Shown here: positions 31,400-44,564 of the stretch, in pieces | Numbering within the stretch: the stretch's first letter is position 1 | How the letters are laid out: the number at the start of each line of letters is the position of its first letter | Assembly (NCBI GenBank): GCA_963995525.1 | Contig: OZ023218.1 | Location: 48,948,741 to 49,012,740 of the forward strand | Source of the DNA: Escarpia spicata | Taxonomy: Eukaryota; Annelida; Polychaeta; Sabellida; Siboglinidae | Length of the DNA: 64,000 bases | Direction of reading: 5' to 3' | Notes under the pieces: generated by a model | What the model saw: only the letters and a program-made list of their open reading frames with translations | What the model was told of the DNA's origin: nothing | Database searches by the model: none | Position numbers and translations under genes: made by a program

Positions 31400-34335
31400 A
31401 GATGGCGGGTAGCGCAGTGTTGATTAATGTGTCATCAAAATAACTCTCTTCTCTCTTTTCAGTGCATCATATTCAATCCCATCATGTGTGTTTTGTTTTT
31501 CCACATGAGCTTAGGCAACAACTGCTTTCCCTCCTTTGTCAGAGAAGATCGTAGCAGGTCTGCATGCACCCAATAGACCACGCGACGGTCTTGGTTACGG
31601 TGACACTTTTGAAACATCAGAATGACTAGATATTGTATAAGATACCATACTGTATCAAATAAAAGATCACACCCCGGAGAAATCACTCTCTGATGTGACA
31701 TGCTTAACTACATTATATATACAATTGTCAAGCAATTTATTTTATAATTTCATGCCAGGAAAATAATTTCTCTCAAATTTTGCAGTGATCGCACAGCTAT
31801 CAGGTCTGGCAACTGAAATTAAACAATTGTTCATGACCAATTTTGCCACACCTTATAAACTTTCCCCCAAAATCCATAAAAATCAAGACCAACTACCTTT
31901 TCCCTCAATTTTGCCAGATTCATAGCCTGAAATCACACACTATTTAAATTACTTATTAAAATGATGTCTTTTATATCTGATGGAGAGCTCTGCTCTTATC
32001 TGAGTATGATAATAAATGTCCATTATTAGTTACTGCATGCGTTGGGGAAGATTTCACTGACATCGTTAGCATGCAGGATTCTCAAGGATGTTTCAAGGCA
32101 GATAACCCATCACCTGAAGTTACAGGTAGGTTGACACCTGTGAGTTATAGTACCACTCACCTTGAACAATAGATGGGGGGTCATCTCAAAATATAAATAA
32201 TTGTAAAAATGCTGCAGTTTGTCTTGCTTCTATTACAACACTTTTCTACGTCATGACAGGACATGATAGATTATAACAAATGACCATGATCATGATATAC
32301 GATAAGTTAGACAAAATTTACATTTTTAATGGTTCTGGGGTACCATAAAGTTAATGTATTCTCAGTTAAATAACAGGAGATCCCTTGAAATAACAGGAGA
32401 TCCCTTGCTTAACAAAATGGCTCAGTCTGATGAGATGTTTAGTATGTAGGTGATGAACACCTCAAGTAGGCAGATGTGAAGTAGACAGTTCCTAAAGAAC
32501 AAATGGTTCTTATTTCCCATAAACTACACCAGAATAACATCTACATGGTCTCGATTCCTACTTAAAACTCATACGGTTGCCCCTAATTGAAAGGTGCTAT
32601 CGACATCATTTATTTTCTTAACATAGTTATGCAAATTGCGAAATAACGGCACAACAAATCAAACGCTTGTAAACGAGCTGGGCCAATTGTACGAGTGATT
32701 CACACTGGGCTCTTTGATCTGGCACGGTGGTGAAATATGCATTTCTTTTTTGTTACGCTGCAGACAATAGGGTGGGACCTGTGTTCTCTGTTGAATACAG
32801 AAGAGTGATTTGAATTCACACTTGCTGCGCACTTTTTAATGCACCCTAGTGTGACACTGACAATCACCCGGGGAGGGGGGCAAGAGTCATAAATTGAAAT
32901 GCAAGTACTTTGCAAGCAGTCGACCAGGAACAAACTGTGGGTCTCAAGCGAAATAAAAACCCACTGACTGAAACTGTGAAGCGATGCATTACAGGAAGAC
33001 ACGACAAGGCTTCTGGCGAGAAGATAAAGAAACCAAACAGGTGGTTGTGGTTTCTATGGCAACACAATGTTGCATATTTCTGGGTGTCAATTAAATTAAG
33101 TACAAGCTTGATGTGGCTGCGTGTCCTAAAATAGTTTAAATATTAACATTTATACATTCTTTGCCACCTTTTGATGCCAAAAAAGCAAGTTTGACAATGA
33201 CATTATTTTATATGATGTCCAGTTGTATTCTGCTATACAAAATGCAGCTATGAAGAGTGTTATCTAAGGTTTAACTCAAATGTTGACGGGCACTGTGGAA
33301 TGTCATACGGTGACAATAGTTTTTAGTACATTTTTAAACGATTTACCTTAAAATTACTTTTTTATTAGGTCCGTACTACATACACATACTACATGATGAC
33401 AGTATAATTCAAGAGATTTGTATTAATTATTTTTTTTATAAAAGAAAAAAAATTATTTTCTTAGATGGTATTACACATAAATCGGATAAAGGCAGAGTGG
33501 TATTTGATATGGGCAATTTGCCCATAGGAAAGCCCATAAAAACACTGGTTGTGAAGGTTGGGCAGGTCAACGGAAGGTGAAGTGGAGATTTGTCACAGAT
33601 CGCACTACCAGAAGTGGATAATTGACCAGTCTTCATGTTACTTCCGTGAGTACATGCTACGCTTCACAAGGTAGCCCAGTGAATCTCTGAATTACTGAAT
33701 AGAAAACCATTCAAAGCACGCTTGTATTCAATCTGCAAGTCTTTTATTTTTTGTTTTGCATGGAACTGCAAAGGTGAGTTGCTAAGGGCAATAAGGTTCT
33801 GCGATATCATATGACCAACTGTAATTAGACACAAACCTACGACACGCAATAACGTCATCATCATTTTGATAACTCATGAATAAATTAGCAATAATCAGAC
33901 GACTACAAATAGTGCTAAAGCCATTCAGCATTCTCCATGATGGATCTTTTAAGTGGTGAACATAAAATAAATTACTAAAATTTTCTGCATACAACATGCC
34001 CCCAAAGATAACCTGTCACCTGACATTTTTACAAAAAAAATTATTATAATTTACACACTACTACTAATTATTTTAAAACTGTTTTGCTTATGCTAGTTTG
34101 GCTGAAGCGCAGTCCTGAACAGAAATGACCACATGTGGTTTGTTTCAGAACTGAACACTTATCGCTTACAAATATAATGTCTGGCCACATTTGACATGGT
34201 GCACAGGTAAAGTATGAATTTATATAAAAAGAAGTAAATGCCAGTTGTAAGTTAGAGAAAACCCACAAGTTATACATAATTTAGTTGCTGTAAAATGTGT
34301 TAGTTGTTTGTAACTCTGCCAAAGAAAGGTGTCCT
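31400..34335. other. Non-coding stretch
   Basis: AT-rich. A small direct repeat (aataacaggagatcccttg, twice) lies at 32371-32408. A moderately GC-rich patch at 32690-33060 has short ORFs on both strands with no recognisable product. No gene is supported. Confidence 0.4.
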
Positions 34336-34359
34336 AATTGCCCAACTATTCTTTGATCT

Positions 34360-34638
34360 ATGATGTCAGTAGTCATGCTGAAAACACAGATGAAGGAAAG
34401 AACTTTAAACAAACTGGAGTTTGTGATTGACGTGGCTGAAGATATATTTCTTGCCATGGAAGAAATACAAAGAGGATCACCTCTTTCAGCTACGACTGAT
34501 TATCAAACCATTGAGAGTTTAGACTTTAGTCAAACACTTTTTATATGCTTCGTTGAGTACACAAAAGCATTTGTAAGTGTTGTACATCAACTGCTAGTTG
34601 AAAGTGATGTCCAAGCACTGTGCTGTGATCAGTAATCT
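34360..34638 (+). pseudogene. LINE reverse-transcriptase fragment
   Basis: The 91-codon frame contains LFICFVEYTKAFVSVVHQLL, clearly related to the (C/Y)FIDYTKAFDSV-x-H-x-x-LW motif of non-LTR reverse transcriptases. Here the first catalytic aspartate (in the F-(I/V)-D-Y block) has become glutamate and the following AFDSV has become AFVSV. Upstream residues KLEFVIDVAED fit the preceding conserved block loosely. No other catalytic block is present. Decayed fragment. Confidence 0.6.
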
Positions 34639-34754
34639 GAGGTCAGTAGCGTGAGAAAGGACTGGAATAATGGACTGGTTTAGTTGATGCCAAGGAGTGC
34701 AACAATGGAGTATCATGTCACCAACAGTTGAACACACAGAAAACATTATGCGCA

Positions 34755-34985
34755 AAGTCTACAATGAACAAATGTCAAGAATAAACAAAACTCATGGGTG
34801 AACAAAAGTCAAAGGCAAACAAAAGTCAATGATGAACAATAGTCAAGAACATCGAAAATTTAAGTACGAACAAATGTCAAGAATAAAACCAAAGTTATGA
34901 TTAAACAAAAGTCAAGAACTAAAGTCAGGAAAGAAAAAAGTAAAGAACAAAGAACATTCAAGATGAACAAATGTAAAAAGTCTAT
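34755..34985 (+). repeat. Degenerate tandem repeat (gaacaaaagtcaaga)
   Basis: About ten imperfect copies of a 12-25 bp unit such as aacaaa(a/t)gtcaagaataaac. Strongly A-rich on the + strand. Confidence 0.7.
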
Positions 34986-34989
34986 AATA

Positions 34990-35980
34990 AACAAAACCCT
35001 TTGAGGGAACACTTGAAACAATGAGTATTAAAATTTATTTAAATTGATAAAATACAACAAATTGGACAAGACCATACGCTAGCACATAACTTAGATGTAA
35101 ATGATTCCAACTACCCTTTCTAACTGTTGCAAAGTATCACTGAGGGCAGACAATTTAAAACTTCTTATCCAATTACTATAGAACCCAACAGGAGCCCTCT
35201 GATCTGTAGCTGGTGATACAGCCACAGTAATAGAATTCAGTAACAGAAGCCTCAGACAAACGACTGATGCATCAACCTGGTGATTCGGGGGTGGTCTGAC
35301 ATTTGACGAAAGATCAGTTTCTCGGGTTTGATATGTCCTGGCTGTTTGATTGGAAGACAGCCAAAGGTGAACAGAGGGCTAGAGATGGACATATGAATGT
35401 GTGTGAATGGGGAGATGAGGTGATGATATCCAGATGATATGCTGTAAGGGAATAGAAGAGAGAAGATGTAAGGGTGGTATCTGCCTAGTGAGGCAGGGCA
35501 GCAGATTTTGTGTTAAAAAATCAGCTATATTTAGCTTAAAATAAAACTGAGGTGTTTACAAATGAAACAGTCAGTGAATAAAGCATTTGAAATATATTAC
35601 AATGTACATATTACAATGTCTATATATATATATATATTAAACCAGGTAAGATAATAAATAAAAAGATTTGTTTAGTATGAATGATTTGTGGAAATATTAT
35701 GTTTCACATTGCATGTTGATGGTACATAATTGTACAGAGAAACAATAGCCCTAAGAACTGTAACGTGTATCCGGTATAGATATCAAATGTTATAATATAT
35801 CTGTAACATATAGACTTTCTGAAAGTCAATGGTCATATGAGGTAGGAGATATCCTTTATGATTTGTGCAGTGTTTTTGTATTTATGGGACATGGTCCGCA
35901 TTTGTTCAATGGCATGCAAGCAACAGATCAAAACATAAAGAGCATCTTTTCCATTTTAGGTATGTGTAATGATTATTTTG
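34990..35980. other. Non-coding stretch
   Basis: No gene seen. A (TA)n run lies near 35620-35637. Confidence 0.45.
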
Positions 35981-35983
35981 AGT

Positions 35984-37940
35984 CTGATGCATTTATGGTA
36001 CCTGTTTTTAAAAGTGTGCACTTCTCAAGATTGGCTTGCACGATCTGATCTGGGCTGAATGATGTATTTATGGTACCTGTTTTTAAAAGTGTGCACTTCT
36101 CAAGATTGGCTTGCACGATCTGATCTGGGCTGAATGATGCATTTATGGTACCTGTTTTTAAAAGTGTGCTCTTCTCAAGATTGGCTTGCACGATCTGATC
36201 TGGGCTGAATGATGTATTTATGGTACCTGTTTATAAAAGTGTGTACTTCTCAAGATTGGCTTGCACGATCTGATCTGGGCTGAATGATGCATTTATGGTA
36301 CCTGTTTTTAAAAGTGTGCACTTCTCAAGATTGGCTTGCATCATCTGATCTGGGCTGAATGATGTATTTATGGTACCTGTTTATAAAAGTGTGTACTTCT
36401 CAAGATTGGCTTGCACGATCTGATCTGGGCTGAATGATGCATTTATGGTACCTGTTTTTAAAAGTGTGTACTTCTCAAGATTGGCTTGCATCATCTGACC
36501 TGGGCTGAATGATGTATTTACGGTACCTGTTTTTAAAAGTGTGCACTTCTCAAGATTGGCTTGCACGATCTGATCTGGGCTGAATGATGCATTTATGGTA
36601 CCTGTTTTTAAAAGTGTGTACTTCTCAAGATTGGCTTGCATCATCTGACCTGGGCTGAATGATGTATTTACGGTACCTGTTTTTAAAAGTGTGCACTTCT
36701 CAAGATTGGCTTGCACGATCTGATCTGGGCTGAATGATGTATTTATGGTACCTGTTTATAAAAGTGTGTACTTCTCAAGATTGGCTTGCACGATCTGATC
36801 TGGGCTGAATGATGCATTTATGGTACCTGTTTTTAAAAGTGTGCACTTCTCAAGATTGGCTTGCACCATCTGATCTGGGCTGAATGATGTATTTATGGTA
36901 CCTGTTTTTAAAAGTGTGCACTTCTCAAGATTGGCTTGCACCATCTGATCTGGGCTGAATGATGCATTTATGGTACCTGTTTTTAAAAGTGTGCTCTTCT
37001 CAAGATTGGCTTGCATCATCTGACCTGGGCTGAATGATGTATTTACGGTACCTGTTTTTAAAAGTGTGCACTTCTCAAGATTGGCTTGCACGATCTGATC
37101 TGGGCTGAATGATGTATTTATGGTACCTGTTTTTAAAAGTGTGCACTTCTCAAGATTGGCTTGCACGATCTGATCTGGGCTGAATGATGCATTTATGGTA
37201 CCTGTTTTTAAAAGTGTGCACTTCTCAAGATTGGCTTGCACGATCTGATCTGGGCTGAATGATGCATTTATGGTACCTGTTTTTAAAAGTGTGCACTTCT
37301 CAAGATTGGCTTGCACCATCTGATCTGGGCTGAATGATGTATTTATGGTACCTGTTTTTAAAAGTGTGCACTTCTCAAGATTGGCTTGCACCATCTGATC
37401 TGGGCTGAATGATGTATTTATGGTACCTGTTTTTAAAAGTGTGCACTTCTCAAGATTGGCTTGCACCATCTGATCTGGGCTGAATGATGTATTTATGGTA
37501 CCTGTTTTTAAAAGTGTGCACTTCTCAAGATTGGCTTGCATCATCTGATCTGGGCTGAATGATGTATTTATGGTACATGTTTTTAAAAGTTTGCACTTCT
37601 CAAGATTGGCTTGCATCATCTGATCTGGGCTGAATGATATATTTATTGTACCTGTTTTTAAAAGTGTGCACTTCTCAAGATTGGCTTGCATCATCTGATC
37701 TGGGCTGAATGATGTATTTATAGTACCTGTTTTTAAAAGTGTGCACTTCTCAAGATTGGCTTGCACCATCTGATCTGGGCTGAATGATGTATTTATGGTA
37801 CCTGTTTTTAAAAGTGTGCACTTCTCAAGATTGGCTTGCACCATCTGATCTGGGCTGAATGATGTATTTATAGTACCTGTTTTTAAAAGTGTGCACTTCT
37901 CAAGATTGGCATGCATCATCTGATCTGGGCTGAATGATGC
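35984..37940. repeat. 75-bp satellite, 26 copies
   Basis: cctgttt (one copy catgttt) recurs at exactly 75-bp steps from 36001 to 37876, 26 units without a single insertion or deletion. Units differ at a few positions (gtgcac/gtgtac/gtgctc; cacgatc/caccatc/catcatc; gatctg/gacctg; gatgta/gatgca). Some variant combinations recur in blocks of two units (for example 36451-36600 and 36601-36750), indicating block duplication. Confidence 0.97.
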
Positions 37941-37961
37941 TATATGAACTCTGGCCGACAT
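36756..37961 (-). CDS. 401-codon repeat ORF on the satellite
   Basis: Because 75 is divisible by three, the minus strand keeps one frame through the array. An ATG outside the array (37961, MSARVHI) opens 401 codons of a 25-residue repeat, ...SFSPDQ(M/I)(V/M)QANLEKC and TLLKTGTIN. The frame ends where a TTTTAA-to-TTATAA change makes a stop; the same change occurs in three units (those starting 36226, 36376 and 36751). The + strand has a stop in every unit. Variants mostly change residues (T/A, D/G, I/M, V/M, C/Y), which does not suggest purifying selection. No signal peptide or known motif. It could be a repetitive exon, but it may be only a satellite. Confidence 0.2.
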   Translation of the reverse strand: MSARVHIASFSPDQMMHANLEKCTLLKTGTINTSFSPDQMVQANLEKCTLLKTGTINTSFSPDQMVQANLEKCTLLKTGTINTSFSPDQMMQANLEKCTLLKTGTINISFSPDQMMQANLEKCKLLKTCTINTSFSPDQMMQANLEKCTLLKTGTINTSFSPDQMVQANLEKCTLLKTGTINTSFSPDQMVQANLEKCTLLKTGTINTSFSPDQMVQANLEKCTLLKTGTINASFSPDQIVQANLEKCTLLKTGTINASFSPDQIVQANLEKCTLLKTGTINTSFSPDQIVQANLEKCTLLKTGTVNTSFSPGQMMQANLEKSTLLKTGTINASFSPDQMVQANLEKCTLLKTGTINTSFSPDQMVQANLEKCTLLKTGTINASFSPDQIVQANLEKYTLL

Positions 37962-38735
37962 CTATTATCACAGATGATATCTAATATCTTCACTAACAGC
38001 CTGCTGAATTGTGTCAGGACAATGCGACCTAGATGCATCATCTACCCTGTGGAAATGTCACAGTTTTTGTCAGGTATATCTTGTATGATCTCATACTACA
38101 GTCTATTTATAGATTTATAGTCATGAACGCATGAAAGCAAGGATGATACATCGTTGCATAGGACCTATGTGTCTGTGAGTGAAACTCTATATGCAGCTAA
38201 AAAAGTACTGCTTCCAGAAAGCTGGTAAAGAAAAAAACTGCCATCAAATATTTATGTATTGCACATCTCCTTTTTCTGTTAAGAGTGTTAACAAATAATT
38301 GATTCAATGAATAACTGCAACAAGTCTCCTGTGATCCTCATCTCACCAGGGTGCTTAGGTAAAATAAAAAAACTCAAAATCTACGAACTACCCAAATGTG
38401 CTTGCATGCAAATGTACAAATGTTCAGCCTCAAATATAAAACAGATATCCATACTCTGTTTTATATTCACAAATAATTCTGTTTATGGATATGTTCTATT
38501 CCTAGACCTCTGCAAGTTGCCTGCAAGTGTACAATTATGCCTATTTCCACCAATACTTCCTGTACCCATAAACCACTGCCCATCAGTTCAGTTCAATAAT
38601 GTATACCTCTGTTAATTATCTGAAATGCGATTACAGTAAGCTCAATTCCAATAATTAATCTTCAGTGCTCAGATTTAATATCAGATTATCCCAATCATAT
38701 GCAATGCAAATGTAAAACTCATGTGGATGAAATTA
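37945..38735. other. Non-coding stretch
   Basis: No gene recognised. The + strand frame at 38307-38615 has no motif. Confidence 0.4.
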
Positions 38736-38740
38736 CTTAC

Positions 38741-38809
38741 TCTCAATAACCTTCCAACGTCTTCCAACCACCTATTTTGATTCATAATGACCTTAACGTA
38801 ATAGTAAAA
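38741..38809 (-). CDS. Candidate 69-bp exon
   Basis: Minus strand, acceptor gttttataacatcatacag and strong donor AGA|gtaagt, phase 0/0, 23 codons including YYYVKVIMNQNRWLEDVGRL. Its phase fits after the exon at 50798-50970 if that exon ends at its gtaaat donor. No family recognised. Confidence 0.3.
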
Positions 38810-38814
38810 CTGTA

Positions 38815-41800
38815 TGATGTTATAAAACACTTGATTACTCATCAGAAATAAACTAATAATTTAAGTTTCAGTAATATGATGCACACACAACATTCAGTAT
38901 GTAGATAAACTTTTAAACAATACATTTTTAACTTTCTGTTGATCAAAATGAACTCCACAGAGCGCAATAAACCTGTGATGTAATGTTATTGCAGCACCGT
39001 TGGGTTTGTGCCAAAAATGCATGGAATGTCCAATGTTTATTAAAATGAGGCATTGTGGCAGCAGTAAGGTTAGAGGTGCAGAAGTCGGTTCAAATACACT
39101 CAGCACTGTAAGGCGGCCATACATGATGTATTGCCAATGCATAACAACCATGCACCAAGTCATTTCCGTTAGCTGTTGTTGGTGTTTCACTGTTGTAGTG
39201 CCTGGTACTCGTGTATTGATTCACCTATAATACTACAAACAGGAAGGGATAGGTTTACTATAGAGTTGTTCAAGGAAAATAAATCAGGAAGTGGGAGAAA
39301 ATTACAGAGGATCAAGAACAAGAGAGATGGAGACCACCAACTTGTGATCACCCCCATTCTGCAAGAGATTAAGGGGAAGAAGATTATGCTTACAATTAAC
39401 ACTTCATTTTAGGAAGACAGAACATCTAGTAAATTATATTTTTACATCCTCCACCCCCCAGCCCCACTCCCAATGGAGTAAGAGGAAGACATGTTCCATC
39501 TAACACTCCCTTTGTCCTAAAAACATATTAAAATATATTTACGAAAACTAATGTAAACAATCCCTTCAGAAGAACAGGCGAGAAAGACGGTAAGTAGCTA
39601 ATTATGGATAGAGTCGTCACATTCCAACACTAGTAAAATTTACACCACATCCTCTCTCCTTAGAAAGCAATAAATACCCACCCGCCCCTAGACCCAAGCT
39701 ACCATCACACCATTTGACCAGATATGCCAAAGGCAATATTTACTCCATTCTTATGGCATATGGTTTCCCTTAAGTCTTTGAGAAGAAAAACCCCTGACAT
39801 TTAAAACGACTTTTTGAATGAGAAACGCTGACAGTTAGTAGTGTGTAATTCTAAAGGTATGCCTTTTTTCAATGTTTTGTTTTGTTTTAAGTACATATCC
39901 GTCTTACTGAGAAAGCTGGTATAAATTATGTACACCCTCCTCATGCCTGCAAGGTATCTGGCAAAACAACTTTTTGTGTTTTGTTTCTTGACTAAGTTAG
40001 CATGTTTATTTGCCTAGTGGGTTGTAGGAAAGTCAAGAGAAAATACTGTGCAAGTTACACTAACAACTAAACAAGTTTCACTGATAGGTGATTTTTCTTT
40101 TAATTTATTATAATTGTACTAATTTATCAAAGATATCCAACCTCACACACTGTTCGTTAGAGCACACTGTGTTAATTAAGTAAATAATTTATTTCTTCTT
40201 ATGCAAAATCTACATCATGAATTATTCATAATACTAGTGTTAACGTTTTAATCTTCCAATACTATTGTTTAAATCTCATTATCGCATTATTATTATTATT
40301 ATTATTATTTAAATTATAGTTGTCATGATACAAATTACCACTAAACAAGCATACTTTATGCCATAATATCAACTATTGATTAAATAAACTTTTCCAAAAA
40401 AAATTTCCATCATTAGTTCACAAACATAAAATGATTCATCCTTCATGTATTTAACTTGTATAAACATCAAAGAGGACATATAACACTTTCCAAACCCTCT
40501 ACCCTAAATAACTCCCAAAATATGTTTTCTTTGAAAGCAAGCCTGTAAACTACTGGTTTAAGTTGACTATTAAAATGTTAACCTATGTTGTCACTTCATT
40601 ACCTAACTTATGTTTTTCAACATCTTTCTTGTTACCCCCATTTGAGTAGCACAAAAAACACCCTCATTATGTACTCATTTAACCTTCTGAACTTCCCAAA
40701 TTTATGGATGATTAACTTTGATGGGGCTATGAACACAGGGAACGGGGCATTCCACCGGCAACAAAGATAACCTTGTTTTCCCTTGCAGGTTTGGCAAGAT
40801 CCGATTTCACTTTTTTAGACTTAGCAAAATACGAAATTGGCCACACATGCATAACAATGGACGACACCCCCTAGGGACACACTGGTGTATTGTTGACTAA
40901 AAAGGAGATGGATTTCTACAGTTAATGAAGCTAATTTTATCTTTGTCGAAAACACCTACGCACAAACCATGAAACAAGGATTAGTTCACTAAAAAGTAGT
41001 AGATATTGCTGCATTCTTTGCCAAGGTCACCAACCATTTGTACACACAAAAAACTACAGGGAACAGAAAAGGAAACGTGATTAGAATGCAAGAAATATAT
41101 TATGACACCCAAAATGGCTGTCATTCTGACAAAATTACTGCATACTGTCTTGGAAAGATGTAATATATTTACATGTACTCATTAATAACTTTGAGTACCA
41201 TATCAGGACAAGATTTGTGATCATTACCATAAAATATATCATGCAACAGCCAAATAACACAATATTAATAATTGATTTTATGTTGTTAATGTACCTTATA
41301 AATGTATGTCAACCGAACGAACAGCGACTAATAAAGAAGTGCAATCCTTTCAGAATAATATTTGTGTTTCCTGTTACGTACTCTAACATTGAGGGTAGGT
41401 AGACAGAACAGTTTTCGTATTTCTAGAGGGGTATATATATATAGATATTAGGGTAGGTAGGCATTGTAGTATTTTCTTGTAAGTGTATTGTTGTGAAGAT
41501 TCCATCCACAATCTCTTCAGAACAATAATAAAAAACATTTTCATTATTTTGACAGCTAGATATTGGATCAGACGTCAACGATTTAAATGTAAACGTTTTT
41601 CTTTGTGTTAATAAATGATGTGGGTTCCTTTTCATAATGTAAGGATATCTAGAGTAACCGGAAGTACAAAATAACAAATATACTTCTGACAGACCTAAGA
41701 ACAAACTTCAAATACAGCTGTTTGTTCTGCACAATGTATTGCCAACACATAATCTATTTGAGTGTTCTTGCCACAGCGGACATGTTAAATAAACTCAAAG

Positions 41801-41935
41801 AAGTCCTACTGTAGAAGGGGTTCCCCCAAACTGTTACTGTGTCTATATGAAGAGCTTAGATCAGCTTGTTCCACTCTCTACCACGCTTGTATAAGCTACC
41901 AACTGTTTAAAAGATAACATTTACAGTGGCTCTTT
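38815..41935. other. Non-coding stretch
   Basis: AT-rich; an (ATT)n run lies at 40288-40310. Several short ORFs on both strands carry no recognisable motif. Confidence 0.4.
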
Positions 41936-41941
41936 AATGAG

Positions 41942-42424
41942 ATGAAACCCGAGCAGTGTCAATACACTTCTATTCTTGGTGCTATGTTGACAACCCATTT
42001 ATTGATTCAAGAGTTTCTTTTCAAAGACCACATTCCAGTCTTGGACATCACACCCAGAGTTATATTCATAGTGTCAGCACATACACCCATTTCCTTTTCA
42101 CTTACCGTGGAATTCTCTTTTTATTTCACCAGAGTTTTCCTACTCAACAAAAGTAATTCATTCTGTCATTTTTCCGTGCCTGGGATGGAGATACTTGGCA
42201 GATCAAACTTGTGCAGTGACCGTTCAACCAGTTTGATGGCTATTTTAGATAAAAATAATACAAATTTGTCATTATTTTGTTTTTGCAGCATTTATAAAGT
42301 TAACCAAAATCATACTCTCAAGCCTGGGTTGGGAATTATTAGCAGGATGCTCATTAAATTGGTTGTACTTCGACCCACTTCTCTCTGCTACAGCTGTGTC
42401 TACTATTTGAAGGTTTATAATTGA
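41942..42424 (+). CDS. Unrecognised 160-codon open frame
   Basis: The longest single non-repetitive ORF in the window. The start is at 41942 (MKPEQCQ). Composition is rich in Leu, Ser, Phe and Ile with no clear signal peptide, domain or cysteine pattern. No splice or promoter evidence. In AT-rich DNA this length may be chance. Confidence 0.15.
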   Translation: MKPEQCQYTSILGAMLTTHLLIQEFLFKDHIPVLDITPRVIFIVSAHTPISFSLTVEFSFYFTRVFLLNKSNSFCHFSVPGMEILGRSNLCSDRSTSLMAILDKNNTNLSLFCFCSIYKVNQNHTLKPGLGIISRMLIKLVVLRPTSLCYSCVYYLKVYN

Positions 42425-42954
42425 ATTGTTTTGTAAGTGCGACACTCAAATTGCAAACACCTTTTTGGTGTTATTAAATGCAATCAGGTATGCAGTACAC
42501 TTTCAACCTATTTGTTGTAATATTTTGAATATTATCTTAATAAATACTAATAAATGATGAACATACACAGTTATTTTATAACTGATGGTATCAACTTTCC
42601 CCAGCCTACCCTATTAAACTTGATTAGTGGAAGGTATTGGATGAATAGATACAGTATCCACACAGGCCAGCCATTCCTGGATGACATAATGCTTGTATAA
42701 CAGACTGCAGTAACATGGGAGGCTCCACTCCCTAAGCAAATACATCCCTGGGAAAGCACAAACAGCCACTTATCACCAAGGTAAACATAGCACTAATTGA
42801 GATAACATCACATTGCCCCAGAGGATAGTCACCATTCAGTCAGCTCCTAGTGACTTCCTCTCAATCCTGTGACTTATTAATAACTGGTTCAGTTGTATGT
42901 GTGTAATTCATATCAGTTTCATATGGCAGCTTCGGATGATTTTGTTGTATGGCA

Positions 42955-42975
42955 GTTTCTTTCTCTCCCTCTCCT

Positions 42976-43012
<37 letters not shown>

Positions 43013-43382
43013 CTCCCTCTCCCTCTCCCTCTCCCTCTCCCTTCATCTCTCTCGCTCTCTCTTTCTCCCCCTCGGTTTTTCTCTCCCTCTTTGTATCCTC
43101 AGTCCTTCCCTTCCTCTCTCCCTTCCTCTCTCCCTCCCTTCCTTCCACTATCCCTCTCTCCCTCTGTCTCTCTCTCTTCTTCTCTCTCACTCACCCTCCC
43201 TCCCTCTCTCCCTCCCTCAATCCCATCCCATCTCACCTAACTTCCTTCTCCCATTTCTTGCCTCTCTCAAATGTCACTCCTCAATTTCCCTTCCTTCTCA
43301 ACCCCCAGTCCCTTCTCTCCCTTCCTCTCTCCCTTCCTCTCTCCCTTCTTCTCTCCCTTCCTCTCTCCCTTCCTCGCCCGCA
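42955..43382. repeat. Polypyrimidine tract (CCCTGT, CCCTCT, CCTTCCTCTCTC)
   Basis: Begins as (CCCTGT)n, turns into (CCCTCT)n, then irregular CCTT/CTCTC units and a final CCCTTCCTCTCT array. The complementary strand is G-rich. Long ORFs through it are artefacts of the repeat. Confidence 0.95.
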
Positions 43383-43389
43383 CTATACA

Positions 43390-44560
43390 TTTTGTATGGC
43401 ATTATTTTATTACTGGCACAATATCTAACAGAAAACATCGTCCATCTTCACAACTTTGTAATTACACATCATTTCATCAGGAAACTCTTCAGCAACTACA
43501 TTTAGGTGAGTCACAAAAATCAACAAGTGGTCCCTCAAAAATAATATAAAACTACCCAAATACTACCCCCCACTGGCTCCTTAACTTAACAATTTCAACA
43601 CCTGCCAACCACAAGATGCATTGCTAACTTCCACATGACGGAATCTGTTAAATGGATACAACAAAAACTAGTGAAGGAGGTGAGAGCTGGTGGGTTGAGT
43701 TACCTGCCAACTCAATGGGGGTGCTCTCAACTTTCACCACCCTCTGGCTGTCACAATTAAGTCAGGGCGGTTTTGAGTTGCTCCTTGTCTAGCCACTGGC
43801 TTGTTAAGTGTTTCCATGGTGCGCTATTTTGGTCAAGATTCCTTCATATTTCAAGAATTGTTTACATTTATTTTAAATAATCTTATCCTTACCCGGTAAT
43901 TGTCATAATACATTTTACCTCATTTACTTTTCCACAAACAAACACAAATGTCACACGTAGCTTTCCCGTTCTTCCCTGAAGCTTCCCGGTATTTTTTCCA
44001 GCATTCCCACAGCAAGGTCTGCACACTTAAATTACCATATGTCGAGATGAGACCAGGATTGGATTCATCTGTTTCTCAAGATTCTCAAAGCGCTTTACAC
44101 AAGTTTTACTCCCAGACAGGGCATAGGGAGATATAGAGAAAAATAGATAGAAGATATACGAGACACACAGACAGACAGAAGCACAGCACTTAAATTATAT
44201 TTAAACATCAGAAAACACTCTCCTTTTCTAACTATAACCGATTCAGCATAGACCAAACATCAGAAATGAAGGCTAACCACCTGCAGAGTGTAGACAGTTA
44301 TTATGAATGGCCACACTGGCCAAATGAGTGTGTTAGCAAGCCTAAGAAAGCACAAACTACTATTAGTAACATGACCCTGCCACTTCACACTGTAGAGAAT
44401 TCCTTTGACCACAAGGAGATATACCCCAGAGGATATGAACCTTAGTGTGACTGGTTAAGATTCATTCAGCAATAGTACTACTACATCCATTGATTTGGTT
44501 CAATTGACTTGCTTCTCATTAACGATAAAGGTTTGCGCTTGATAGGAAACATAAATTCAC
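43390..44560. other. Non-coding stretch with SINE/LINE tail trace
   Basis: At 44080-44125 tctcaaagcgctttacac and ttttactcccagacagg match, inverted, the 3' end shared by SINE B and L2-like LINEs. Otherwise nothing. Confidence 0.4.
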
Positions 44561-44564
44561 AGCC

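Noticed and set aside
34360..34638. Host gene with a 91-residue product
   Set aside because: Contains the reverse-transcriptase YTKAF motif in degraded form; a LINE fragment.
42897..43505. ORFs of up to 202 codons through the CT-rich tract
   Set aside because: All + frames are open only because the CCCTGT/CCCTCT repeats lack stops; the products are low-complexity Pro/Ser/Leu repeats.
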